A stretch of DNA of 6,835 bases from Candidatus Aminicenantota bacterium (lineage in GTDB: Bacteria; Acidobacteriota; Aminicenantia; Aminicenantales; Aminicenantaceae): assembly GCA_030614645.1 (NCBI GenBank), contig JAUWTR010000090.1:1-6835 (forward strand). Reading direction: 5' to 3'. Positions 1 to 5,815 of this stretch are shown piece after piece. Below the pieces are notes generated by a model. The model was not told where the DNA came from. It saw only the letters and a list, made by a program, of their open reading frames with translations, and ran no database searches. Within the stretch, counting starts at the first letter, position 1. Each line of letters starts with the position of its first letter. A program made the position numbers and the translations under genes.

Positions 1-97
1 TATCAGTAATAAAGTGGAAAAGATCCTTACAACTTTTAAACTTTTTGAAAAAGAAGCTCCCTGGGCTCTAATGCATTTCTGGATTACAACTGAATAG
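1..97 (+). CDS. 3' end of an unidentified gene (C-terminal 31 codons)
   Basis: Reading from base 2, one frame stays open for 31 codons and stops at TAG (95-97). The visible tail begins ISNKVEKILTTFKLFEKE and ends with APWALMHFWITTE. It looks like an amphipathic helix followed by a short aromatic C-terminus. I do not recognise the family. The case for a real gene is that the frame is open to the window edge, its residue composition looks protein-like, and it ends just 2 bp before the stop codon of the convergent helicase gene, as tightly packed real genes do. The fragment is short, so a chance open frame is possible. No function is assigned. Confidence 0.45.
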   Translation, partial: ISNKVEKILTTFKLFEKEAPWALMHFWITTE

Positions 98-99
98 GA

Positions 100-3021
100 T
101 TAATAAGCGTAAGAAGATGGGCAGATACTCTTAAATTCGCAGTAATTGCAGTTGTGCCAATTCGGGCTGGGTTGAAATTTCTGTTTCCGGATACCGGATT
201 CAGCTTCCTTGATCTTTACCCAGGCCAGCTTTGACTCTTTTTCCCCTTTGCGAGTATGGCCGGTAATACCGGATTCCAGAAAATACAACCTGGTCTCAAA
301 TAGGTCCGATTCCTGAGTCTTGAGAAAAGAAAACGCATAGATATCCAGCTGCAGGCTGCTCCTGGCTCTTTTATCTGCTTCCTTCTGGTCTTTTACCTTA
401 GTTGCCTTATAATCAATAATTACCGCTCCTTCATTAAGGAGATCAACTCTGTCCCAACGTCCAGAAAACCTAATGTTTTCTTCTCTCCATTTAAAGGGCT
501 TCTCTAAAAGATGCGGCAAAAAACCAGCGGATTCTTCCTCTAAAAAAAATCGGCGTAAAGCCTTTTCTCCCGACTTTCTTTTCATCTCTTCATGCTCCCG
601 GCTGAGAAATCCCTCATTGACCCAACGGCGGTTGTAGTCCGCCAGCAAAACTTTGACCTTAATTTCTTTCCTGCCCATTTTATCCTTCAGGTACTGATGC
701 ACTGTATCATGCATTACCCGCCCGAAAACAAGGTTGTGATGAGGAAGCACTGGAACCCGGACAATATGCCGGTATTTGTATTTAAGAGGACAAGTCAAAT
801 AATCATCAACCTGGAGAAAACTTAAAGAAAGAACTCCCTCTTCCCTGACCTTCCCGGGTGTTTCTGGCTGGGTATTCCGGGGTGAATATCTATTTAACTC
901 TTCCAGTGCTGAAGAATGAAGGATTTTGTTAGGTACAGCAGCAAGGTCCAATGCTTCAAGGACAAAGGGGCTGACTTTTTTAAGCCTTTTCAATCCATAA
1001 TCCTGAGCCCAGCTTAAATAAAGAGCCTTTTTTGCCCGGGTCATCCCTACATAAAATAGCCGCCTTTCTTCTTGAATATGATTCTTATCCTGCCCCATCC
1101 CTGTAGTCACTTCTGGGACATATAATCTTCCTCTCAAAATATCCTCGGGACCCGGAATTTTTTCTTTCCTTCCTTTTCCGGGATAACGGTCAGAGATCAA
1201 GCTCACCATAAATACAACAGAAAACTCAAGTCCCTTAGCTTTATGAACTGTCAGTACATTGACTGCATCCTCTTCAAATTCAGCCTCTGCAGTAGCAGGA
1301 TTATCTCCAACCTGCTGCAGAACATCAAGATGGCCGGCGAAGGTGTAAATAGAGTCATCCTCTGCTAAATCAGAAAATTTTTTAATTTTATCAAAAAAAA
1401 TCCTGATGTTTTTGATCTTCAATTCAGAAATCAGATTTTTCTCAGTTACCAGAGATTTTAGGTACCCTGATTTCTGCAGAAAAGCATAAAGGACTTCCCC
1501 GGCATTTTTATCCCCGGCAAGTTTAATAAAATAGAGCAGGTCGCGAAAGAGTTTCTGGGCTATTTTTATGCCAGGATCAGAAATCTTAACCGGGCTCTTA
1601 TTTTGATATACTTTCTTGAATACCATATGTAGATGTAGGTTCTTTTTGTGGGCATAATTTGAGATTACTGTCAGATCATAAGGGGGCATATTGTAGACTT
1701 CTGACAAGGCAAGAAAAAAAAGACTGCGGCTGTCTTCGAAATCTGTCAGCACTTTAATAAAAGAAATTAGAATTTTTACTTCCTTGCGGGAATACAAACC
1801 GCGACTCCCGGAAAATCGAAAGGGAATCTCTCTAATATTCAAGGCTCTCAGAAACTGATCGGCATCTGCATTTCTCCTGACTAAAATAGCAATATCTTTA
1901 TAGTCGAGCCCGGCGCTAACTTTTTCCAGAATGATATCAGCGACTTGGTCAGTTTCATGCGATAGGGTGTCAAACTGAAGCAAATTAATACTCTTTCCCT
2001 TTGTATCAGCAGTCGCTTGCAGGGATTTATCAATATTCTCCCTGACCTCCAACCGTTCAGGATCATTATGCTTAATAAGCCTGTAGGCGCCATCCAGAAT
2101 ATCCTGGGTAGAACGATAGTTCTTATTTATAACTACTCTTTCCGCATCAGGGTACAGCTGCCTGAAATTCAGGATATTACTTAAAGATGCTCCTCTGAAC
2201 CGGAAAATACTTTGATCATCATCCCCGACTACTGTGATATTTTTATGCAGCCCGGACAGCAATTTAAGCAGTTCAAACTGGATGAAATTGGTATCCTGGA
2301 ATTCATCCACCAGAACATATTTATATCTCTCTTGAAATTCTTTGAGAATCGAGGGCCTCTTTTTTAAAAGGTCCACTACTAAAACGACCTGGTCTTCAAA
2401 ATCTATCATCCCCCTGGTTTGCAGTAACTTCTGATATTTCTTATAAACCAGTGCTATTTCCTGGTTTTTGCACGCCAGCTCTTTCTCCGCCTTATCTCCG
2501 GCTTCTTTTTTCTTCTTCCTGGCAAACTGCAGATATTCCTCCGGTTTAATATATTCCTGTTTTAACCTGCGAATTGCGGTCAGTAATTCCTGGATATGCC
2601 GGGTAGGAGAGCTGAGCGGACGGTAATATTTTAAGGGAAAACGAAACAAATTTTCCCGAAAGAAAATCGCCTGCTCCACATCATCCAGCAGCCTGAAATC
2701 CAGATAATATCCCAGTTCATGGCCATAATTGCGTAAGATTTTTTCCCCAAAAGAATTAAATGTACTGATCTCAACAAATGAATAACTGTAAGGAATCAGC
2801 TGATCGACCCGTTGTTCCATCTCATTCGCCGCCTTTTCTGTAAATGTAACCGCCAGAATCTCTTCCGGCTTTGCAAATTTTTTAGATATAAGATAGGCGA
2901 TGCGATGGGTAATGACTTTGGTTTTCCCCGTGCCAGCCCCCGCAATAATCAGTAAAGGGCCTTTTCCATATGTAACCGCTTTTTTCTGCTCTTTATTGAG
3001 GTCTAGTAATAGATCTTCCAA
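100..3021 (-). CDS. UvrD/PcrA-family DNA helicase fused to a C-terminal Fe-S PD-(D/E)XK (RecB/AddB-like) nuclease
   Basis: This is a superfamily 1A 3'-5' DNA helicase-nuclease, probably acting at DNA double-strand ends in recombinational repair. Residues are numbered from the TTG at 3021 (973 aa). Helicase motifs run in order: Q motif LNKEQKKAV (8-16), Walker A AGAGTGKT (27-34), Ia VTFTEKAANEM (58-68), II VDEFQDTN (238-245), III VGDDDQSIFRFRGA (265-278), IV NKNYRS (299-304), V VLTVHKAKGLEF (589-600) and VI RRLFYVGMTRA (653-663). After about residue 730 a nuclease domain replaces the usual PcrA tail. It carries His771 (FGRVMHDTVH), GRWDRVD (Asp857/860), IIDYKATK (Asp870, Lys872) and QLDIYAF (Gln891, Tyr895). 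Cys744 plus Cys958-x2-Cys961-x5-Cys967 match the AddB-type 4Fe-4S layout. The start is uncertain: no in-frame ATG precedes the conserved core. TTG codons lie at 3120, 3099 and 3021. I chose 3021 because it starts just before the conserved LEDLL..LN region and clears the ftsB stop by 10 nt, but it has no clear ribosome binding site. It is the last gene of the block. Confidence 0.93.
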   Translation of the reverse strand: MEDLLLDLNKEQKKAVTYGKGPLLIIAGAGTGKTKVITHRIAYLISKKFAKPEEILAVTFTEKAANEMEQRVDQLIPYSYSFVEISTFNSFGEKILRNYGHELGYYLDFRLLDDVEQAIFFRENLFRFPLKYYRPLSSPTRHIQELLTAIRRLKQEYIKPEEYLQFARKKKKEAGDKAEKELACKNQEIALVYKKYQKLLQTRGMIDFEDQVVLVVDLLKKRPSILKEFQERYKYVLVDEFQDTNFIQFELLKLLSGLHKNITVVGDDDQSIFRFRGASLSNILNFRQLYPDAERVVINKNYRSTQDILDGAYRLIKHNDPERLEVRENIDKSLQATADTKGKSINLLQFDTLSHETDQVADIILEKVSAGLDYKDIAILVRRNADADQFLRALNIREIPFRFSGSRGLYSRKEVKILISFIKVLTDFEDSRSLFFLALSEVYNMPPYDLTVISNYAHKKNLHLHMVFKKVYQNKSPVKISDPGIKIAQKLFRDLLYFIKLAGDKNAGEVLYAFLQKSGYLKSLVTEKNLISELKIKNIRIFFDKIKKFSDLAEDDSIYTFAGHLDVLQQVGDNPATAEAEFEEDAVNVLTVHKAKGLEFSVVFMVSLISDRYPGKGRKEKIPGPEDILRGRLYVPEVTTGMGQDKNHIQEERRLFYVGMTRAKKALYLSWAQDYGLKRLKKVSPFVLEALDLAAVPNKILHSSALEELNRYSPRNTQPETPGKVREEGVLSLSFLQVDDYLTCPLKYKYRHIVRVPVLPHHNLVFGRVMHDTVHQYLKDKMGRKEIKVKVLLADYNRRWVNEGFLSREHEEMKRKSGEKALRRFFLEEESAGFLPHLLEKPFKWREENIRFSGRWDRVDLLNEGAVIIDYKATKVKDQKEADKRARSSLQLDIYAFSFLKTQESDLFETRLYFLESGITGHTRKGEKESKLAWVKIKEAESGIRKQKFQPSPNWHNCNYCEFKSICPSSYAY

Positions 3022-3031
3022 CTTTTTGGGG

Positions 3032-3319
3032 CTACTTTTTGATAATGATAATCTCGTCCGGATCAGAAAGCCAGAGTTTCTCTCTCGCTTTAAGCTCAAC
3101 CGCTTCAGGGTTATTTTCAAGCTCCCAGATCTCTCTTATGAGTTGGTCTCTTTTGCGGCTCAGCTGCTGCACTTCCTGTTTCATGGCATCATTCTCTTTT
3201 TGGGCATGAAAGATCTCGATCAACCCTTTCTCTCCAAAAAAGGAGGCTATTATAAGGACAAGAAAAAGAAAAGATAACCCCATAATCAATATTTTCTTTG
3301 GGGCCGAATAATCATTCAT
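3032..3319 (-). CDS. FtsB/DivIC-like septum formation initiator protein
   Basis: A 95-aa single-pass membrane protein of the FtsB/DivIC type. In known systems this family bridges FtsL and FtsQ in the divisome and helps activate septal peptidoglycan synthesis. Residues 1-9 are a short, probably cytoplasmic, N-terminus. Residues 10-28 (ILIMGLSFLFLVLIIASFF) form one transmembrane helix. Residues about 36-70 are a charged heptad-like coiled coil. The C-terminal part (71-92) has PEAVELKAREKL followed by DPDEIII, the equivalent of the family's 'xxIExxARExLGLxxPGE' signature. The length is typical. A modest AGAAG ribosome binding site sits 4 nt before the ATG and overlaps the end of the upstream phosphohexomutase gene, which stops 10 nt away, so translational coupling is likely. 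FtsB and DivIC cannot be separated by sequence alone here, so no symbol is given. A gene next to sugar and repair genes is unusual, since ftsB often lies beside eno. Confidence 0.85.
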   Translation of the reverse strand: MNDYSAPKKILIMGLSFLFLVLIIASFFGEKGLIEIFHAQKENDAMKQEVQQLSRKRDQLIREIWELENNPEAVELKAREKLWLSDPDEIIIIKK

Positions 3320-3329
3320 CGTACTTCTT

Positions 3330-4733
3330 TTATTGATCCACCAGCCTTAAACCTGCTTCAATAATTTTATCCACTTTCTTTTTTGTGCCTGCCTCAGCAT
3401 AGCAGCGAATTGCAGGAATGGTCCCGGATAATCTACAAAGAAACCAATCATCATCAGAAAAAATCAGTTTAAGCCCGTCAATCGATTCAACTTCTTTAAC
3501 TTTTCTGTCCCCCAATTTTTGGGGAGGATTTTTAATCAGTTTATCCAGTTTCTTTTTCATTCCTGGGCCTATAGGAATTTTCTCCTGCCTTTCCCTTCTT
3601 TCTCCGTACTGGCTGAATAATTCCTTTTTCTGCGCGGATAAGTTCTTTCCCTTAGCTGCAATCATCTCTGCCACCAGCAGCCCTGCCATAATCCCGTCTT
3701 TTTCAGGAAGATGATCTCTTACCGCCAGACAAGCGCTTTCTTCACCACCAAAAATGATTTTGTTCTTTAGAAAAAGATCAGCAATAAATTTAAAACCGAC
3801 AGGAGTCTTATAAAGAGGCAGGTCATACCTCAGGGCAATACGGTCAATTAAATTGGTAGTAGAAATAGAACGGGCTACCCCACCACGCCAGCTTTTATCA
3901 GAAACCAAGTAATCAAGTAATAACGAGAGAATTATATTTTGGTCAACAAAATCCCCATTTTCATCCATAATCCCAAAGCGGTCTCCATCAGCATCAGTTG
4001 CGATTCCTACAATGCATTTGTGCTCTCTGATAAGATCTTTTAATTCGCACAGGTTTTCCTCGGTACAAGAAGGAGTGATTCCCCCAAAATAGGGGTCGAT
4101 ATATCCATGGATCTCCTCGATGGGGATATAGTTCTCCTCCAAAATCTCGTCCAGATATTCCCGGCTTGTGCCATAGAGAAGATCTACCGCTATTTTTATC
4201 TTTGACTTCTTAATAAGCCTAAAATCAATTTTATCCTGTATATAGTCAAGATACTGCTGCTGTAGATCGATTTTTTCGATAAATTCTGTTTTTGGATAAT
4301 AGGGACAAAAGCTATATTCCTTTGTTATGCTTTTAATTTCCTTTTCAATTTTATCAGTTTCTTCAGGAAGAGCTGGAGCTCCAGTTTCAACATTGAATTT
4401 TAGACCATTATATTCAGGAGGATTAAAAGAAGCTGTCAAATTAATGCCGGCATGAGCTTTTCTACGAATAATCTGATAGGCCTGAGCCTGAGAAGGCGCA
4501 TCTCGATCAGCCAAAAAGACATGAATTTTATTATGAGAAAAGACTTTAGCAGCTTCAGAAGCGAATCTTTCCGAGAGAAAACGGGTGTCATAATTAATGA
4601 TAACTGATATTTTTTCCTTGGAAAATTTCCTATGCAGGCAGTTAGCAATAGCCTGAATAACAATCCTAACATTCTGGAAAGTAAATTCTTCCCCCATTAT
4701 GGCTCGCCAACCTGATGTGCCGAATTCTATCAT
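3330..4733 (-). CDS. Phosphoglucomutase/phosphomannomutase (alpha-D-phosphohexomutase family)
   Basis: A 467-aa enzyme of the alpha-D-phosphohexomutase superfamily, which interconverts hexose 1- and 6-phosphates through a phosphoserine and a bound sugar bisphosphate. This is a cytosolic step feeding nucleotide-sugar, envelope or storage polymer synthesis. The N-terminus FGTSGWRAIMG (4-14) is characteristic. The phosphoserine loop is TASFNPPEYNG (100-110; Ser102). The metal loop is DADGDRFG (247-254; Asp247/249/251). The sugar-recognition loop is GGEESACL (329-336). HLPEKDGIMAGLL (341-353) follows, and the C-terminal phosphate-binding loop is RLSGTIPAIRCYAE (434-447). The length is normal. Three loops depart from the usual consensus: TASHNP is TASFNP, GGEESGG is GGEESAC, and RPSGTEP is RLSGTIP. 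Domain order and the metal site are intact. Substrate (glucose, mannose or glucosamine) cannot be decided. The ATG at 4733 has a GAGGA ribosome binding site 9 nt upstream. The gene lies 58 nt after pcm and 10 nt before the ftsB-like gene. Confidence 0.9.
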   Translation of the reverse strand: MIEFGTSGWRAIMGEEFTFQNVRIVIQAIANCLHRKFSKEKISVIINYDTRFLSERFASEAAKVFSHNKIHVFLADRDAPSQAQAYQIIRRKAHAGINLTASFNPPEYNGLKFNVETGAPALPEETDKIEKEIKSITKEYSFCPYYPKTEFIEKIDLQQQYLDYIQDKIDFRLIKKSKIKIAVDLLYGTSREYLDEILEENYIPIEEIHGYIDPYFGGITPSCTEENLCELKDLIREHKCIVGIATDADGDRFGIMDENGDFVDQNIILSLLLDYLVSDKSWRGGVARSISTTNLIDRIALRYDLPLYKTPVGFKFIADLFLKNKIIFGGEESACLAVRDHLPEKDGIMAGLLVAEMIAAKGKNLSAQKKELFSQYGERRERQEKIPIGPGMKKKLDKLIKNPPQKLGDRKVKEVESIDGLKLIFSDDDWFLCRLSGTIPAIRCYAEAGTKKKVDKIIEAGLRLVDQ

Positions 4734-4742
4734 GTCAATATG

Positions 4743-4747
4743 TCCTC
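4743..4747 (-). promoter_or_regulatory. Ribosome binding site for the phosphohexomutase gene
   Basis: GAGGA on the minus strand lies 9 nt before the ATG at 4733 and supports that start. The rest of the 58-nt gap after pcm shows no convincing terminator. A TATAAA at 4781-4786 (-) lacks a -35 partner, so read-through from pcm is the simplest reading. Confidence 0.6.
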
Positions 4748-4791
4748 AAAACTACCACAAGTCTCCCTGAAAAGCAATGTTTTATAGGATG

Positions 4792-5508
4792 TCATTTCTT
4801 GGTCATCGGCACAAATCGAACTGCCAGAATTCTTTTAGTTTCAGGCTTCCCATTGACTTTAGTAATAATCGTTAAAATCTGGGAAGTAAGGGGATTTCCG
4901 AGCGGAAGAATAATCCTGCCCCCTTCCCTCAGTTGCTCAAAAAGCCTGGGAGGAACTTGAGGGGATGCACATGTGATGATTATCGCATCAAAAGGAGCTT
5001 CTTCCTCCCAGCCTGCATGACCGTCCCCCCATTTAACATGTATTTGATTATACCCCAGTTTTTTCAAAGTTTCGCGAGCCTTTTTGGCCAGCTTCTCAAT
5101 AATTTCAATTGTATACACTTTATTGGTCAAATGGGCCAGCACTGCTGCCTGATATCCAGAACCGGTCCCAATTTCCAGGACTTTCTCGCCTTTCTTGATA
5201 TCAATGGATTGCGTCATTTTAGCAACAATATATGGCTGGGAAATAGTCTGCCGGGCTTCAATAGGTAAAGGATGGTCAGCATATGCCAGATGACTATAGG
5301 CCTTCAATACAAAAAGATGACGCGGAACTGTCCGCATTGCCTCAAGCACAGTAGGATCGGTTATGCCACGCTTTACTAACTGCCTCTGCACCATTTCTTC
5401 CCGAAGCCGTTTATACTCATTCTTCTGGCTAACAAAGCTATATGCAGGTAGATAGCTAAATATTAATAAAAGAATAATCGCCGATTTATAATTTTTTAAA
5501 TACTTCAT
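4792..5508 (-). CDS. pcm: Protein-L-isoaspartate(D-aspartate) O-methyltransferase with N-terminal signal peptide or anchor
   Basis: A 238-aa PCMT-family enzyme. The family methylates the abnormal carboxyl group of isoaspartyl residues using S-adenosylmethionine, starting their repair in aged proteins. The core starts near residue 34 (RLREEMVQRQLVKRGI). It contains the signature ARQTISQPYIVAKM (85-98), with the conserved TISQP substrate and active-site segment. The SAM-binding glycine loop is VLEIGTGSGYQAA (110-122). FDAIIITCASPQVPP (173-187) and LREGGRIILPLG (193-204) complete the methyltransferase fold. Residues 1-24 are unusual for Pcm: a short Lys-containing n-region, a hydrophobic core IILLLIFSYLPAYS (11-24), and a possible signal peptidase site after AYS. 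There is no lipobox Cys. The ATG at 5508 is preceded by AGGA 8 nt upstream, so the extension looks genuinely translated. An internal ATG at codon 39 would give a cytosolic form shorter at its N-terminus. It is the first gene of the minus-strand block. Confidence 0.92.
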   Translation of the reverse strand: MKYLKNYKSAIILLLIFSYLPAYSFVSQKNEYKRLREEMVQRQLVKRGITDPTVLEAMRTVPRHLFVLKAYSHLAYADHPLPIEARQTISQPYIVAKMTQSIDIKKGEKVLEIGTGSGYQAAVLAHLTNKVYTIEIIEKLAKKARETLKKLGYNQIHVKWGDGHAGWEEEAPFDAIIITCASPQVPPRLFEQLREGGRIILPLGNPLTSQILTIITKVNGKPETKRILAVRFVPMTKK

Positions 5509-5525
5509 CTCCCCATTCCTTATAT

Positions 5526-5531
5526 ATTATA
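5526..5531 (-). promoter_or_regulatory. Candidate -10 element for the pcm operon
   Basis: The minus strand reads a perfect TATAAT here, 17 bp upstream of the pcm ATG. A start about 7 nt downstream would leave a leader of roughly 11 nt that still includes most of the ribosome binding site (5517-5520). No good -35 hexamer lies 16-18 bp upstream: the best matches have 3 of 6 bases. In such AT-rich DNA a chance TATAAT is quite possible. Confidence 0.35.
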
Positions 5532-5546
5532 AATAAAAAATGGGAA

Positions 5547-5619
5547 AAATACCATCTAACCCCTTGCGATGAGAAAGGCTTCATCAAATATCACCTCTCT
5601 ATTCCCCGCAGGGGGTGAT
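5547..5619. repeat. GC-rich island with nested inverted repeats and a 39-bp-period direct repeat
   Basis: Long-range pairing is possible between CCCCTTGCG (5560-5568) and CGCAGGGG (5607-5614), giving 8 pairs with one bulged T. Between them, ATGA (5569-5572) pairs with TCAT (5581-5584) around an 8-nt loop. Alternative pairings are ATCACC (5590-5595) with GGTGAT (5614-5619), and CCCC (5604-5607) with GGGG (5611-5614). An imperfect direct repeat, AAATACCATCT (5547-5557) and AAATATCACCT (5586-5596), has 9 of 11 matches and a 39-bp period. The block could be a structured leader on either strand, a protein-binding site, or a remnant of a mobile or coding sequence. Which strand matters is unknown. 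Confidence 0.45.
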
Positions 5620-5647
5620 TGACTTAAAAAAGCAATTCTGTCATTAT
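5619..5647 (+). promoter_or_regulatory. Candidate distal promoter toward coaD
   Basis: TTGACT (5619-5624; 5 of 6 matches to the sigma-70 -35) is followed after exactly 17 bp by CATTAT (5642-5647; 4 of 6 to the -10). The pair points toward coaD and would give a leader of about 160 nt. It begins at the very end of the GC-rich island, so the island's inverted repeats could serve as an operator. The evidence is hexamers and spacing only. Confidence 0.25.
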
Positions 5648-5749
5648 TTCCGACAATCAGTTGATATGTATAAAACAAAATATTCCTATTTAAAGTACCC
5701 TTTGAGAATATCAGCAATTTTATCCGTCTATATATATAAATATTATTGT

Positions 5750-5778
5750 TTGACAAAAGGAAATATATTTGATATTTA
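5750..5778 (+). promoter_or_regulatory. Candidate proximal promoter for coaD-pilM
   Basis: A perfect TTGACA -35 hexamer (5750-5755) is followed by AT-rich sequence. Possible -10 elements are GATATT (5771-5776, 15-bp spacer, 4 of 6) and TATTTA (5773-5778, 17-bp spacer, 3 of 6). Transcription would begin near 5785 and give a leader of about 30 nt carrying the purine-rich ribosome binding region. This is the better of the two forward promoter candidates. Confidence 0.42.
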
Positions 5779-5785
5779 CATAAGT

Positions 5786-5802
5786 AAAGGTGATAAAGGC
5801 GG
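5786..5802 (+). promoter_or_regulatory. Tandem Shine-Dalgarno-like motifs upstream of coaD
   Basis: AAAGGTGAT (5786-5794) is an excellent anti-16S match but ends 21 nt before the coaD ATG. A second copy, AAAGGCGG (5795-5802), ends 13 nt before it. In-frame TAA at 5807-5809 rules out any start further upstream in this frame. ATG 5816 is therefore the start unless the ATT at 5810 is used. The second motif is the likelier ribosome binding site; the first may act as a standby site. Confidence 0.45.
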
Positions 5803-5815
5803 ACAGTAAATTAAC

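Larger units (their letters stand above)
5509..5815. other. Divergent intergenic region between pcm and coaD
   Basis: A 307-bp spacer between two divergently transcribed groups. By my count 5621-5815 is about 27% G+C, whereas 5551-5620 is about 49%, so a GC-rich island stands in AT-rich sequence. The spacer holds a -10-like site for pcm, two promoter-like pairs toward coaD, and a cluster of inverted and direct repeats in the island. Open frames at 5556-5756 (-, 66 codons) and 5615-5809 (+, 64 codons) look non-coding: they are dominated by AT-rich Ile/Tyr/Lys/Asn stretches and have no clear ribosome binding sites. I saw no tRNA or known riboswitch consensus. Confidence 0.7.

Noticed and set aside
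2900..3277. A 125-codon plus-strand open frame opposite the helicase start and the ftsB-like gene
   Set aside because: It lies antisense to two well-supported genes, and its translation is low-quality and shadow-like, with no recognisable domain.
4781..4786. TATAAA on the minus strand between pcm and the phosphohexomutase gene, as an internal promoter
   Set aside because: No -35 hexamer with acceptable spacing lies upstream, and the short gap is better explained by operon read-through.
4933..5268. A 111-codon plus-strand open frame inside pcm
   Set aside because: It is antisense to conserved Pcm motifs, so its openness is explained by the coding strand's codon bias.
5560..5614. Rho-independent terminator on the minus strand, from the G/C stem followed about 12 nt later by a T run
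   Set aside because: The stem is long-range with a large internal segment, the T run is not adjacent, and there is no minus-strand gene upstream for it to terminate.
5556..5619. Possible CRISPR repeat or known riboswitch in the GC-rich island
   Set aside because: There is only one pair of imperfect 11-bp repeats and no array of spacers. I could not match the block to TPP, SAM, c-di-GMP, fluoride or yybP-type consensus motifs.
5556..5756. A 66-codon minus-strand open frame whose C-terminal 25-30 residues look protein-like
   Set aside because: Its first half is AT-driven Ile/Asn/Tyr sequence, it has no ribosome binding site, and the protein-like part coincides with the GC-rich repeat island, which is open in other frames too. 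A gene remnant is possible but unsupported.
5615..5809. A 64-codon GTG-started plus-strand open frame in the same frame as coaD and ending just before it
   Set aside because: Its sequence is Lys/Tyr/Ile-rich with no family resemblance and no Shine-Dalgarno, and it would span the best coaD promoter. I also considered an rsmD tail, common upstream of coaD, but saw no matching motif.
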